DNA of 64,000 bases, taken from NCBI RefSeq assembly GCF_014653195.1, contig NZ_BNAH01000006.1, positions 237,615-301,614 of the forward strand, written 5' to 3'. Shown piece after piece: positions 45,767 to 55,165 of the stretch. Both the position numbers and the translations under genes were made by a program. A model generated the notes under the pieces. It was not told where the DNA came from. It ran no database searches and saw only the letters and a list, made by a program, of their open reading frames with translations. Every line of letters begins with the position of its first letter. Position 1 is the stretch's first letter. The DNA is from Thalassotalea profundi. Lineage in GTDB: Bacteria; Pseudomonadota; Gammaproteobacteria; Enterobacterales; Alteromonadaceae.

Positions 45767-48421
45767 TTGAAAAATTTTAAGTGTTTAATGCCAAGTTTTA
45801 TGGTGTGTGCTCTAGGAGCATGTTCGCCAGTTAAAGACGTCAAGAAAGAGGTTGTTACCGCTCCACTGTCGAACATTACGCAATCGCAATTAGATGTGTT
45901 AGCGCAAGAGTTAAACATTGAATACCAACCCTTAAGTAATGTGGAAACTAATTGCCCTGACAAAGCAGGTAAAGTCGTTAAGCATTGCTATAGTGCGACC
46001 ATTGAAATTACTTCTCCCATCAATGTCTTAGTGAACGAATGGCAGATTAATTATTCGCAAGTTTATCCTGCTTATGCTGCTGAATCTGAGCAATTATCAT
46101 TGGTGCACCTAAATGGTGATATTCATCAAATATCCCCTAAAGCAAACTTTAGTGGCTTTAAAGCTAATCAAGCGTTAACTGTGCAATTATGGATTGCGAG
46201 TACTGTGATCACTGAATCGGAATTGATGCCAAATTATTGGTTGAGCGCGGATCAATTAACGCCTGCTGTAATAGAAAGTACTAAAACAAGGTTAGATGCA
46301 GAAACTCAGCTTGAAATTCAGCCCTATATCAATTGGCAAACACCTATTGAAAAACGTATAAAGTCGGCACCAAGTGATATAAATGCTTACGCTTCAGCAC
46401 AATGGTTATATGATCATAACGCTGACACTGACCTTACCTCTGAACATATCCCTTTTGCGATTATTCCTACGCCTAAATCAATCAAGGTAAGTGATGAAAG
46501 TAAGCGTTTAGTATTAGAAAGTGGGATTGATGTGTCTTTAACCAGCATTAACATTACAGAAATTGATGCGGCATTGGACCGATTGGCAAAGTTAGGTGTT
46601 ACTCAACAAAAGCAAGGTAAGCAGTTTTCGGTGAGCGTTGATAATGCATTAGTATCTGAGGCTGAAAGCTATCTACTGACTATTAATGATCAAGGTATCA
46701 CTATTATTGCAGCAGATAATGCCGGCGCATTTTATGGCGTGCAAAGTGTTGCAGGTTTATTAACGTTATCAACGCTATCTGTACCTTATGTGGAAATAAA
46801 AGATCAACCCCATTACAAATATCGAGGACAACATTTAGATGTTGGCCGAAACTTTCATGATAAAGCTATGGTATTGCGTTTAATTGAGCAAATGGCGGCC
46901 TATAAATTAAATAAATTACACATGCATTTAGCTGAAGATGAAGGCTGGCGTATCGAGTTACCAAGTTTACCTGAATTAACGGAAATTGGTGGTAAACGTT
47001 GTATGTCATTAACAGATAAGCATTGTTTACAACCACAACTCGGTGGAGCAGGGGCAAGTGAACGCGATGGTTACTACAGTACTGAAGACTATATTGAAAT
47101 ATTAACCTATGCAAAACGTCATCATATTCAAGTGATCCCATCGCTTGATATGCCTGGGCATTCTCGTGCAGCTGTTAAAGCGATGGAAGCAAGATATCAA
47201 CGTTTCATTGAACAAGAAAATGAAGTAGAAGCTACACGGTATTTATTGTCAGATTTTAACGATACAACAAAGTATAGATCTATTCAAAACTACAATGACA
47301 ATACGCTTAATGTTTGTATGGAGTCAACCTATAGCTTTGTTGACCGAGTGCTAGACGATTTGATCTCATTACATCAACAAGCAGAACATCCGTTACAGCT
47401 TTACCATATTGGCGCAGATGAAACAGCAGGTGCATGGTTAGAATCACCTCAATGCCAAGCGTTAATCAACGATAAAAGTAATGAAGTACATGATGCGAAG
47501 CATTTAGGTGCACACTTCATTGAACGTGTTGCTAACATGATTGTAGCGAAAGGTATTGCTGTAGGGGGCTGGAATGATGGTTTAGGTGAAACTAACGTGA
47601 AACAAATGCCTGAAGATGTTTATTCTTATATTTGGGGAACATTGCCAGGTGGCGCGCATCAACAAGTAAGCGAACAAGCTCGTCGTGGTTGGAAGGTTGT
47701 ATTATCAATTCCGGATGTTTTTTATTTTGATTTCCCTTATGAAGTCGACCCGAAAGAGCGTGGTTATAACTGGGCGTCAAGAAGAGTAGATACACGTAAT
47801 ATCTTTAATTTTATGCCAGATAATTTACCTATTAACGCCGAATTTAGACTTGATACCTTAGGAAAAACCTATGCGATTGATGATACCGTACAAAAAAATG
47901 ATGAAGGTGACATAACCCATCAACCAATGCCTAACAACTATCATGTGGCTGGCATTCAAGGGCAGCTTTGGAGTGAGACGGTACGTAGTGAACAGCAAGC
48001 GGAATATATGATATTCCCTCGGTTGTTAGCGTTTGCCGAAAAAGCGTGGCACTCACCTAATTGGCACGTGCCTTATAATTATAAGGGCGCTCGTTATGAT
48101 AAAGACAGTCATGTATTTACTAAAGAATTGCAAACGGTACGTGATCAACAATGGCAATTATTTAGTAATACCATCGCTCAAAAAGAACTTATTAAGCTTG
48201 ATGCGTTAAATGTGTTTTATCGCGTACCAACTATTGGCGCTAAAGTCATTGATGGCAAGTTACACCTTAATAGCTCTCTAAGCGGCTTACCATTAGAATA
48301 TCAAACGGAAGATGGCACTTGGCATGGTTATCTACAACCTGTTGCGGTGAGTTTACCGGTAAATGTACGAGCAAGAAGTGCAGATGGTAAACGCGCAGGT
48401 CGCAGTCTAACTGTTAATTAA
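45767..48421 (+). CDS. Beta-N-acetylhexosaminidase lipoprotein (GH20)
   Basis: This 884-residue chitobiase-type enzyme splits terminal GlcNAc from chitin oligosaccharides. A TTG start (45767) follows the very strong ribosome site GGAGGGGG. The product has a lipobox LGAC (Cys19), so it is a lipoprotein, probably of the outer membrane. The domains in order are a CHB_HEX carbohydrate-binding domain (about 35-195), the GH20b domain (about 225-355) and the GH20 TIM barrel (about 358-800) with the catalytic pair in YHIGADETAG. Last is a small C-terminal CHB_HEX_C-like domain (YQTEDGTWHGY). With nagX and the divergent AraC gene it forms a chitin-oligosaccharide locus. Confidence 0.93.
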   Translation: MKNFKCLMPSFMVCALGACSPVKDVKKEVVTAPLSNITQSQLDVLAQELNIEYQPLSNVETNCPDKAGKVVKHCYSATIEITSPINVLVNEWQINYSQVYPAYAAESEQLSLVHLNGDIHQISPKANFSGFKANQALTVQLWIASTVITESELMPNYWLSADQLTPAVIESTKTRLDAETQLEIQPYINWQTPIEKRIKSAPSDINAYASAQWLYDHNADTDLTSEHIPFAIIPTPKSIKVSDESKRLVLESGIDVSLTSINITEIDAALDRLAKLGVTQQKQGKQFSVSVDNALVSEAESYLLTINDQGITIIAADNAGAFYGVQSVAGLLTLSTLSVPYVEIKDQPHYKYRGQHLDVGRNFHDKAMVLRLIEQMAAYKLNKLHMHLAEDEGWRIELPSLPELTEIGGKRCMSLTDKHCLQPQLGGAGASERDGYYSTEDYIEILTYAKRHHIQVIPSLDMPGHSRAAVKAMEARYQRFIEQENEVEATRYLLSDFNDTTKYRSIQNYNDNTLNVCMESTYSFVDRVLDDLISLHQQAEHPLQLYHIGADETAGAWLESPQCQALINDKSNEVHDAKHLGAHFIERVANMIVAKGIAVGGWNDGLGETNVKQMPEDVYSYIWGTLPGGAHQQVSEQARRGWKVVLSIPDVFYFDFPYEVDPKERGYNWASRRVDTRNIFNFMPDNLPINAEFRLDTLGKTYAIDDTVQKNDEGDITHQPMPNNYHVAGIQGQLWSETVRSEQQAEYMIFPRLLAFAEKAWHSPNWHVPYNYKGARYDKDSHVFTKELQTVRDQQWQLFSNTIAQKELIKLDALNVFYRVPTIGAKVIDGKLHLNSSLSGLPLEYQTEDGTWHGYLQPVAVSLPVNVRARSADGKRAGRSLTVN

Positions 48422-48539
48422 TATTGTTATTGATAAACATGTATTATGCCCTAGGCATTTAAGTGAATTTTAAGTAGGCTATGCTTTTTGAGTGCCTACT
48501 TAAATTATCATTCGCTTTCATTTCTACAATGGCCATTAC

Positions 48540-49133
48540 ATGTTAAATTTTTCAGAATCTTGTGAACGTAATAAACACCCTATTTTAGCCCAATTAATTA
48601 CCTTGTTGTCTGACTGTCGTTCGGTATTAGAAATTGGTAGTCACTCTGGTCAACATGCTTTTCATTTTGCTCAACACCTTCCTCAATTAAATTGGCAATT
48701 ATCTGATAGAGCACTTGGAATAGAGGCTTTAAGTCATAATCAAAACCAAGCTGATCTTAGCAATGTATTAGCACCGATAACGTTAGACGTAGCTAATCCT
48801 ACAGATTGGCCACAACAGAAGTATACGGCAATATATTCAGCGAATACTTTACATATAATGTCAGTTGATCATGTAAAAGCATTCTTTAACAACCTCCCCA
48901 AGGTTTGCCAATCAAATACAATTTTAGTGATTTACGGGCCGTTTAATTATCAAGGTAAATATAGCAGCGATAGCAATGAGACGTTTGAACAATGGTTAAA
49001 GAATAGAGATCCGCTTAGTGGAATTCGTGATTTTGAATGGGTAAATGAATTAGCAACAGCGGCAGGATTTTTATTTGAGGCCGATATTGATATGCCCGCT
49101 AACAACCAGTTGTTGGTTTGGCGAATGAGTTAA
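48540..49133 (+). CDS. DUF938 family class I SAM-dependent methyltransferase
   Basis: This 197-residue protein is of the DUF938 family. Near the start it has FSESCERNKHPILAQL, then the SAM-binding loop VLEIGSHSGQHAFHFA (about 37-52). A central TAIYSANTLHIMS segment (about 99-111) and a C-terminal FEADIDMPANNQLLVWR are typical of the family. The substrate is unknown. It stands alone between the hexosaminidase and an unknown exported protein. Confidence 0.88.
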   Translation: MLNFSESCERNKHPILAQLITLLSDCRSVLEIGSHSGQHAFHFAQHLPQLNWQLSDRALGIEALSHNQNQADLSNVLAPITLDVANPTDWPQQKYTAIYSANTLHIMSVDHVKAFFNNLPKVCQSNTILVIYGPFNYQGKYSSDSNETFEQWLKNRDPLSGIRDFEWVNELATAAGFLFEADIDMPANNQLLVWRMS

Positions 49134-49207
49134 GTGCTTGATCCTTATTTATAATATAGTGAACAAGAAGAACCCTCTTGTAGTAGATCTTATTTTATCT
49201 TGAATTT

Positions 49208-49912
49208 TTAAGTGCAGTCGATTGTTACAAAAAACTTACCGACACCATTTGAATAACGAAATGAAGAACAAGATTTTTCGCCACCTAGTAACCTAGAGGA
49301 AGATTTATCTAATTCAAGCAAGCCTGAGCTATTGTTATGATTGATGATTAACATGCACCTTAGATCTCTACAGGTTAAAAAATCAATTGAGATATTAGGG
49401 GTTTTTTCGGAAATTATATTTCTGATCTTATCTTCGTTTTCTAAGCTGTAATTTCCATATATATCCTCAGATTGATTCATTTCATCTACTTCATAATAAA
49501 ATTTATTTTCAACCGCTATGAACGCTTCTGGAGTAAATGTGTTTAAATCAGTCAATGTAATCACAGGGAGTCCGTTTTCGTTTACTTCTACTTCCGCCCA
49601 ATAACTCTGATAATAAAAATCGGCTTTCTTTTCTGTGTATTTCTCTAGTATTTTCGTTTGTGTATCTTCATCGACATAGTAAGTGGGGTTGATTTTTAAT
49701 ACAGGTTGTCTTTCGCTTTTATCAACAGTGTTTAAACTCTCGGTTTTTATGTTATATAGCCTATGCTCGTGAGATTTTCCTTTGCTGGTTTCGCTCGGTT
49801 GTTCAGTATTTACTATAGCTATTTCTGGAGAGTTATCACCAGCAGTTCTAGTTAAGAACATTCCAAGAATTGAGCTCGAAATAATTAATATGAGTAAGTA
49901 TCTTTTTTTCAT
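49208..49912 (-). CDS. Exported protein of unknown function
   Basis: This 234-residue protein was not recognised. It has one N-terminal hydrophobic helix (about 5-20: LLILIISSSILGMFLT) that can be a signal peptide or an anchor, then an acidic, polar mature part without repeats. Four cysteines lie in the C-terminal third: CRDLRC (about 182-187) and two near the end (KSCSSF and the penultimate residue). This suggests two disulfides in an oxidising compartment. It is convergent with the DUF938 gene and divergent from the chemotaxis receptor. Confidence 0.7.
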   Translation of the reverse strand: MKKRYLLILIISSSILGMFLTRTAGDNSPEIAIVNTEQPSETSKGKSHEHRLYNIKTESLNTVDKSERQPVLKINPTYYVDEDTQTKILEKYTEKKADFYYQSYWAEVEVNENGLPVITLTDLNTFTPEAFIAVENKFYYEVDEMNQSEDIYGNYSLENEDKIRNIISEKTPNISIDFLTCRDLRCMLIINHNNSSGLLELDKSSSRLLGGEKSCSSFRYSNGVGKFFVTIDCT

Positions 49913-50016
49913 TATTTACAAAAAGTTAGTTAATTAATTTCTAATGAAATTGGATTTTTAACGCTCTAGTGATAAAGTGATTTTACCTTTTAAATCATCA
50001 TGAAAGCGAGTTGTTT

Positions 50017-50079
50017 GTGCTTCAACGTAAGTTTGCTCATAAAATTATTGTTATCAGTGCTGTTTTGTTAATTTAAGCT
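50017..50079 (+). other. Severed N-terminus of the chemotaxis receptor (in-frame stop)
   Basis: Read from GTG 50017 in the frame of the receptor, the bases give LQRKFAHKIIVISAVLLI, a TAA stop (50074-50076), and [10 protein letters not shown] running into the annotated start. This is the basic-then-hydrophobic beginning expected of a methyl-accepting chemotaxis protein. One base change, for example TTA to TAA, would explain the break. Confidence 0.7.
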
Positions 50080-51897
50080 TTGTCAGTTTCCACAACCATC
50101 AATTACATCTCTTTAAAAAATGACACCCAAGCAAATCTTAATCGAGCCATTGATGAAATTGGCTATTCAGTCTCAAGTAATATTGCCAATTGGTTAAGCG
50201 GTAAGCTTCGTATCGTCGAATCGATTGCGCAAAGTACCTCAGAAAACCCTGAAAAGAGAACGGTACTTAAAACGGTGCAACAAGCAGTAAAGTCAGGGGC
50301 TTTTAAAAACGCTTATGTGGGGGTTGAAAGTAGTGGTGAGTTCATTTTAGATGACGATTCACTTGTGCTTCCCGAGGGGTTTGATGCCAGACAGCGTCCA
50401 TGGTATACCCAAGTTAAACAAACCAGAAAGTCGTCATTCACTGAGCCTTATATCGATGTAACGATAGATAAATTAGTTATATCCCCAGTTTCGCCTGTGA
50501 TGCCTAATGGTGAATTTGTAGGGGTTGCCGGTGGTGATATCTTTCTTGATGACATTATTGAAATACTGAATCAAATAGACTTTCTTGATTTAGGCTACGC
50601 TTATTTAGTCATCTCGAAAGGAAAAATATTAAGTCACCCAAACAATGAAATGGTTAATAAAAATGTCGAAGACTTATTGGGCAGTCGACCAGCGTTCACT
50701 CCGAAATTGAATGAATTAGATGATAAGAATATCGTGTCATTTGTGCCTATTAAAGGTATAGAATCGGTAGATTGGTATATTGGCGTGGTACTTGATAAAG
50801 AAAAAGCTTATCAATCACTTGTAAATGCGCGAAGTTCGGCAATTATTGTTGGTTTAACGAGTTTAGTTATAACTGTAGCACTATTACATTTCTTATTTAG
50901 CCATTTAATGAAACCTATCTATCGACTAAATGCGGCGATTAAAGATATTTCTGAAGGGGATGGTGATCTAACACAGCGTTTATCTGTTGATACGCAAGAC
51001 GAAATTGGCCAGTTGTCGTTAAATTTTAATGGCTTTATTGAAACTATTCATCGTTCAATGCAACAAGTAAATACTTCAACAACTGCCCTTAATGAACATA
51101 TTGCGTTGGTTCGACAAAGTGCCCATCATGGTATTTCTATGGCTGAACAACAATTAAGTCGTGGCGTTAATGTGTCTAGTGCTATTACTGAATTAAATAG
51201 TTCATCTAGTGAAATTTCGACTAACGCCGCTACCGCATCAGAGTTAACCCGAGCGATGCAAGAACAATCCGAAGCAGGAATGACTGCGCTTAACGATAAT
51301 ATCAAGTCTATTGAACATTTATCGCTTATTATGGCGAACTCAAGTGGTGATATTGAACAACTCAATGAAGAAACTAAAAATATCGCCAGTATCTTGGATG
51401 TCATTAAAGGGGTGAGCACGCAAACAAATTTACTCGCGTTAAATGCCGCCATTGAAGCTGCTAGAGCAGGCGAAGCGGGACGAGGCTTTTCAGTAGTAGC
51501 CGATGAAGTCAGAAATTTAGCACAACGTACTCAAGATGCCGCAACAGAAATAGAAAATATGATTGAAAAACTACAGCAAGGCACCGTATCTGTGGTTAGT
51601 TCGATGGAAACGAGTCAAAAAAATAGTAGTGATAGTGTTGATAAAGCTAATATTGCGGATGAAAAAATGCACTCAATTGTTCGAGCGTTAGCACAAGTTG
51701 ATAATGAAAATCATGCTGTTGCAGAGGCTACCAAACAACAAAGTGATGTAATGACTACTATCGATGAAGATATCACCCAATTAATGGATTTAAACCAACG
51801 GGGTGTAGAGAACCTGCAACAAACAGATCAAGCTTGTGATAGTTTGCAAAGTGAATTTAGTCGCTTAAATAGTTTGCTTGGTAAGTTCAAGGTATAG
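50080..51897 (+). CDS. Methyl-accepting chemotaxis protein, first membrane helix interrupted
   Basis: This 605-residue receptor is read from a weak TTG just after an in-frame TAA. It holds a dCache-type ligand domain (about 10-245, with [26 protein letters not shown]), one membrane helix (about 254-274) and HAMP (about 275-330, [12 protein letters not shown]). The signalling domain carries the highly conserved tip [35 protein letters not shown], here split by position (about 447-480). The first membrane helix lies upstream and is cut by the stop codon. As read, the sensor domain would lack its export signal, so the gene is either inactive or decoded by readthrough. The remaining coding sequence is intact, which suggests a recent lesion or a sequencing error. 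Confidence 0.85.
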   Translation: MSVSTTINYISLKNDTQANLNRAIDEIGYSVSSNIANWLSGKLRIVESIAQSTSENPEKRTVLKTVQQAVKSGAFKNAYVGVESSGEFILDDDSLVLPEGFDARQRPWYTQVKQTRKSSFTEPYIDVTIDKLVISPVSPVMPNGEFVGVAGGDIFLDDIIEILNQIDFLDLGYAYLVISKGKILSHPNNEMVNKNVEDLLGSRPAFTPKLNELDDKNIVSFVPIKGIESVDWYIGVVLDKEKAYQSLVNARSSAIIVGLTSLVITVALLHFLFSHLMKPIYRLNAAIKDISEGDGDLTQRLSVDTQDEIGQLSLNFNGFIETIHRSMQQVNTSTTALNEHIALVRQSAHHGISMAEQQLSRGVNVSSAITELNSSSSEISTNAATASELTRAMQEQSEAGMTALNDNIKSIEHLSLIMANSSGDIEQLNEETKNIASILDVIKGVSTQTNLLALNAAIEAARAGEAGRGFSVVADEVRNLAQRTQDAATEIENMIEKLQQGTVSVVSSMETSQKNSSDSVDKANIADEKMHSIVRALAQVDNENHAVAEATKQQSDVMTTIDEDITQLMDLNQRGVENLQQTDQACDSLQSEFSRLNSLLGKFKV

Positions 51898-51950
51898 CGA
51901 GTAAGTACTCGACGTTAGCCATATTTTTGAGGATAAAAGAGAGTGTTTTT

Positions 51951-51984
51951 ATTAATGCCGTTCACCTAAGTGAACGGCATTAAT
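51951..51984. terminator. Strong hairpin between the chemotaxis receptor and M16 protease genes
   Basis: A perfect 15-bp stem ATTAATGCCGTTCAC / GTGAACGGCATTAAT with loop CTAA lies between convergent genes. A T run (TTTTT) sits on the plus-strand 5' side only as flanking sequence, so the hairpin probably blocks both transcripts rather than being a textbook terminator. Confidence 0.8.
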
Positions 51985-52022
51985 TTGAGTTACTGTTAAT
52001 AATTTATAAGAGTATTAAGATT

Positions 52023-54908
52023 TTATTTTTTCGGGTTCAATAAAACTGGAACGCCTAATCCTAAGTCTTTTAATCGATTAAGCTGGGTTTTAGCGTCGCC
52101 TACAACGAGATAAATCATTTTATCGGGCTGAATGTATTTATTCGCTAATGCTTTAATATCAGCTAAGGTAAGTGTTTCAATTGCTGTTGCTCGTTGTTGA
52201 ACATAGTCGGCAGGTAAACCATATTCACTCATGTTTTTTAATACCTCAAGCTTGGCTCCCAGTGTTTCAAAACGTCGGGCATTGCTCTTCAAAAAGTAGC
52301 CTTTTGTTACGGCTAAATCTTGCTCATTAAACCCTAACTCATAGTTTTTCATGATATCTCGAACGAGTGCTACAGCCTCAAGGGTAATGTTTGCTCTTAC
52401 GCCGCTATTAATCATAAAGCTGCCGTCGAGTTTGCTACCAGAAAAACTAGATCTTATCCCGTATGTATAACCTTTAGATTCTCTCAATTCTTGAGTCAAT
52501 TGTGAGGCAAAACTGCCGCCACCTAAACGATAATTCATCACTTGTGCAGGGTAAAAGTCAGTATCTGTTGCTTTTAATGCGGGGTTACCGATAGTAATCA
52601 TCGACTGTTTTGCATTAGGCACATCATAAAAGTAAACCTGTGCTTTCTGAGGCATACTTGGCGTGGTTAACTGTGGTAATTCAAGTGACTTATTTGGCCA
52701 GTTACTCGCTAAGCTTTTAATTGAGTCATTCACTGCTTGTTGAGTAATATCACCTACCACATGAAATTTAGTAAGATTAGGTGATAAAGCGTTTTGATAA
52801 TAAGTTTTTAAGTCAGCAATATTAATCTCATTGATTGATTTTTCTGTACCGAAGTGACTATTAGCCAATAAGTGATCTTGGCCATAGAGCAGTTTTTGAA
52901 ATTCCAGAGCCGCAATGGAATTTGGGTTAGCTGCCATTTGTTTAATGGCATTAATCGTTGCTTCTTTGGCTAAGTCAAATTCAACTTGGTCCCAACGAGG
53001 TTCCAGTAAGATCTCTTTAACTAACGTAATAGTTTGCGAATAATTTTTCGCTAATGTGGTGCCGTTAATTGAAATACTGTCCTTACTACCACTGACATTA
53101 ATTTGCGCCCCGAGTTTTTTAATGGCATTTTCGAGTTCAGCGCGAGACTTATTTTTAGTCCCTCGATTCATCAACTCGGCAGTTAAACGTGCTACGCCAA
53201 TTTTATTGGGTTTATCAAATAACATACCTCCCGCTATTTCAATATTAAAACTGACTAACGGTACTTCACTGTTTTCTATGCCGTAAAGTGTTAATCCGTT
53301 AGTTAATTTGTTTTGCCATACTTTTGGGGGATTAATCACAAGTGGTGAATCATCGTAAGGCGGTTCGATACTACGATCAAAACTGGAGGGTGTTTTCTCA
53401 TAACTAGCTTGTTGAGAAGCATCGAATTTATCTTCAGCACCTATCACTATTTTCTCTTCAACAACATCAGCTTGAATGGAGTTTGTAAGTGCTAACTGTG
53501 CGTTGTCTTTAGGTACAAAGCTTGTTGCAACAAAAGGCTGATTCTTTATATATTTATTATAAACACGCCAAACATCGTCACTACTTACCGATAGAATGTT
53601 ATTTACATCTTGATTAATAAAACCTGGTTCACCTGTATATATATTATATTGTGCTAGTTGAAAGCCTTTACCTAAAGCACTTGAAAGACCTTGATAAAAT
53701 TGTGTTTCTTGTTCTGCTTTTATGCGTTCAAGATCGTCTTCTGAAAACTTCTCTTGCTCAAACAAGGCAAATGCTTGGTTTATTGCGGTATAAACACTAT
53801 TTAAATCAATACCTTCAAATGCTGTAACTCGAATTGACGTTTGACCTGCCAGTTCAGAGTCGTATGCTCCCATTCTAACGCTACTAGTTAGCTTCAATTG
53901 GTCTACTAATATTTTGTTCATTACCGCACTTTTACCATCGCTCAATAATTCTCTAAGTACTTCAAGGGGGTAACTGTCTGGATGATAAAGTGGTACAGTT
54001 GGCCAAGTAACGGTAAGTTGAGCTGATTTTGCATAGTTGTCTTCAAAGTAAAGGCGTTTACTTTCTTTAAGGTTCGCTGCTTGTTGTTTATTTCTTTTTA
54101 TCGACTCGCCTTTAGGTATTTCATCAAAGTATTTATGAATCCATTGTGTCGCTTGGTTTTTATCAAAATCACCTGAGACGACTAAGGTAACATTATTTGG
54201 TACGTACCAGCGATTAAAAAAGTCTTTCACATCTTGTAACGTTGCATTTTGTAGATCTTCTAGAGATCCAATAACTTGCCAGCTATAAGGGTGACCTTCG
54301 GGATATAAATTTTTATCAATTACATATTGTGTATGGCCATAAGGTCTGTTGTCATTGCTTTGTCGCTTTTCGTTTTTAACCACTTGTTTTTCTTTCGCAA
54401 GCACGGGTTCTGTAACGGTATTAATAAAATAACCGAGCTTGTCTGCTTCTGCCCAAATCATTTTTTCAAGTGCATTTTTAGGGACGGTTTGGAAGTAATT
54501 GGTTCTGTCACGACTTGTTGAACCGTTAGCCCCAGAGCCTCCAATACGCGCACTCATTTTGTCTAAGCCACCTTTGCCTAAATTTTCTGATTCAAGAAAA
54601 AGCAGATGCTCGAATAAATGAGCAAATCCTGTTCTCCCAGGTAATTCACGTGCTGAACCAACATGAGCGGTAAGAGCAACAGCAACAACAGGGTCTGAGC
54701 GATCAATATGGAAAATTACTTGAAGGCCATTCTCTAGGGTAAATTTTTCGTATTCAATATTTAAATCGGCGCTACTGTGAGGCGTTGCTTGTTTGTCTGA
54801 TTGCGTTTTTTCGGTTTGTGTTGTGTTTTTTATCGATGTATCAGTACAGCTGATTAATAACGCACTCGTGCAGAGCGCTGTATATGCGATGAGTTTACTT
54901 GCTTTCAT
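52023..54908 (-). CDS. M16 family zinc metallopeptidase lipoprotein
   Basis: This 961-residue pitrilysin-like protease has a lipobox LISC (Cys21). The N-terminal active half carries the inverted zinc motif HLFEH (97-101) and a downstream Glu in the VVKNEKRQS region. The C-terminal half (from about 535) is a second M16 fold in which the zinc motif is lost (ARLTAELMNRG). It also has the R..Y-type substrate-binding segment ESKGYTYGIRSSF. This two-domain layout is usual for bacterial M16 lipoproteins. It should degrade peptides at the membrane on the periplasmic side. It is divergent from the kynurenine operon. Confidence 0.92.
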   Translation of the reverse strand: MKASKLIAYTALCTSALLISCTDTSIKNTTQTEKTQSDKQATPHSSADLNIEYEKFTLENGLQVIFHIDRSDPVVAVALTAHVGSARELPGRTGFAHLFEHLLFLESENLGKGGLDKMSARIGGSGANGSTSRDRTNYFQTVPKNALEKMIWAEADKLGYFINTVTEPVLAKEKQVVKNEKRQSNDNRPYGHTQYVIDKNLYPEGHPYSWQVIGSLEDLQNATLQDVKDFFNRWYVPNNVTLVVSGDFDKNQATQWIHKYFDEIPKGESIKRNKQQAANLKESKRLYFEDNYAKSAQLTVTWPTVPLYHPDSYPLEVLRELLSDGKSAVMNKILVDQLKLTSSVRMGAYDSELAGQTSIRVTAFEGIDLNSVYTAINQAFALFEQEKFSEDDLERIKAEQETQFYQGLSSALGKGFQLAQYNIYTGEPGFINQDVNNILSVSSDDVWRVYNKYIKNQPFVATSFVPKDNAQLALTNSIQADVVEEKIVIGAEDKFDASQQASYEKTPSSFDRSIEPPYDDSPLVINPPKVWQNKLTNGLTLYGIENSEVPLVSFNIEIAGGMLFDKPNKIGVARLTAELMNRGTKNKSRAELENAIKKLGAQINVSGSKDSISINGTTLAKNYSQTITLVKEILLEPRWDQVEFDLAKEATINAIKQMAANPNSIAALEFQKLLYGQDHLLANSHFGTEKSINEINIADLKTYYQNALSPNLTKFHVVGDITQQAVNDSIKSLASNWPNKSLELPQLTTPSMPQKAQVYFYDVPNAKQSMITIGNPALKATDTDFYPAQVMNYRLGGGSFASQLTQELRESKGYTYGIRSSFSGSKLDGSFMINSGVRANITLEAVALVRDIMKNYELGFNEQDLAVTKGYFLKSNARRFETLGAKLEVLKNMSEYGLPADYVQQRATAIETLTLADIKALANKYIQPDKMIYLVVGDAKTQLNRLKDLGLGVPVLLNPKK

Positions 54909-55165
54909 TATTATTATGTCCTTTAAATGCTGCGTAGAAGCATAGCTATTCTCACAGTGTGAATGATTTTTAATGTTAAAAAAAGGTAAATATATAAAAT
55001 AAAGTATAATTATTGAATTTATAAGGCCAAATAAACATCAACTAAATTAATAATAGATAATATTTATGAATGGTTTAGTGTTATTTATGTAATTTTAATT
55101 ATAAATATAAAGGCGATACATTCATTCTCTTACTAATATAGTAGAAAAGTCACGGATAGTTTTTT

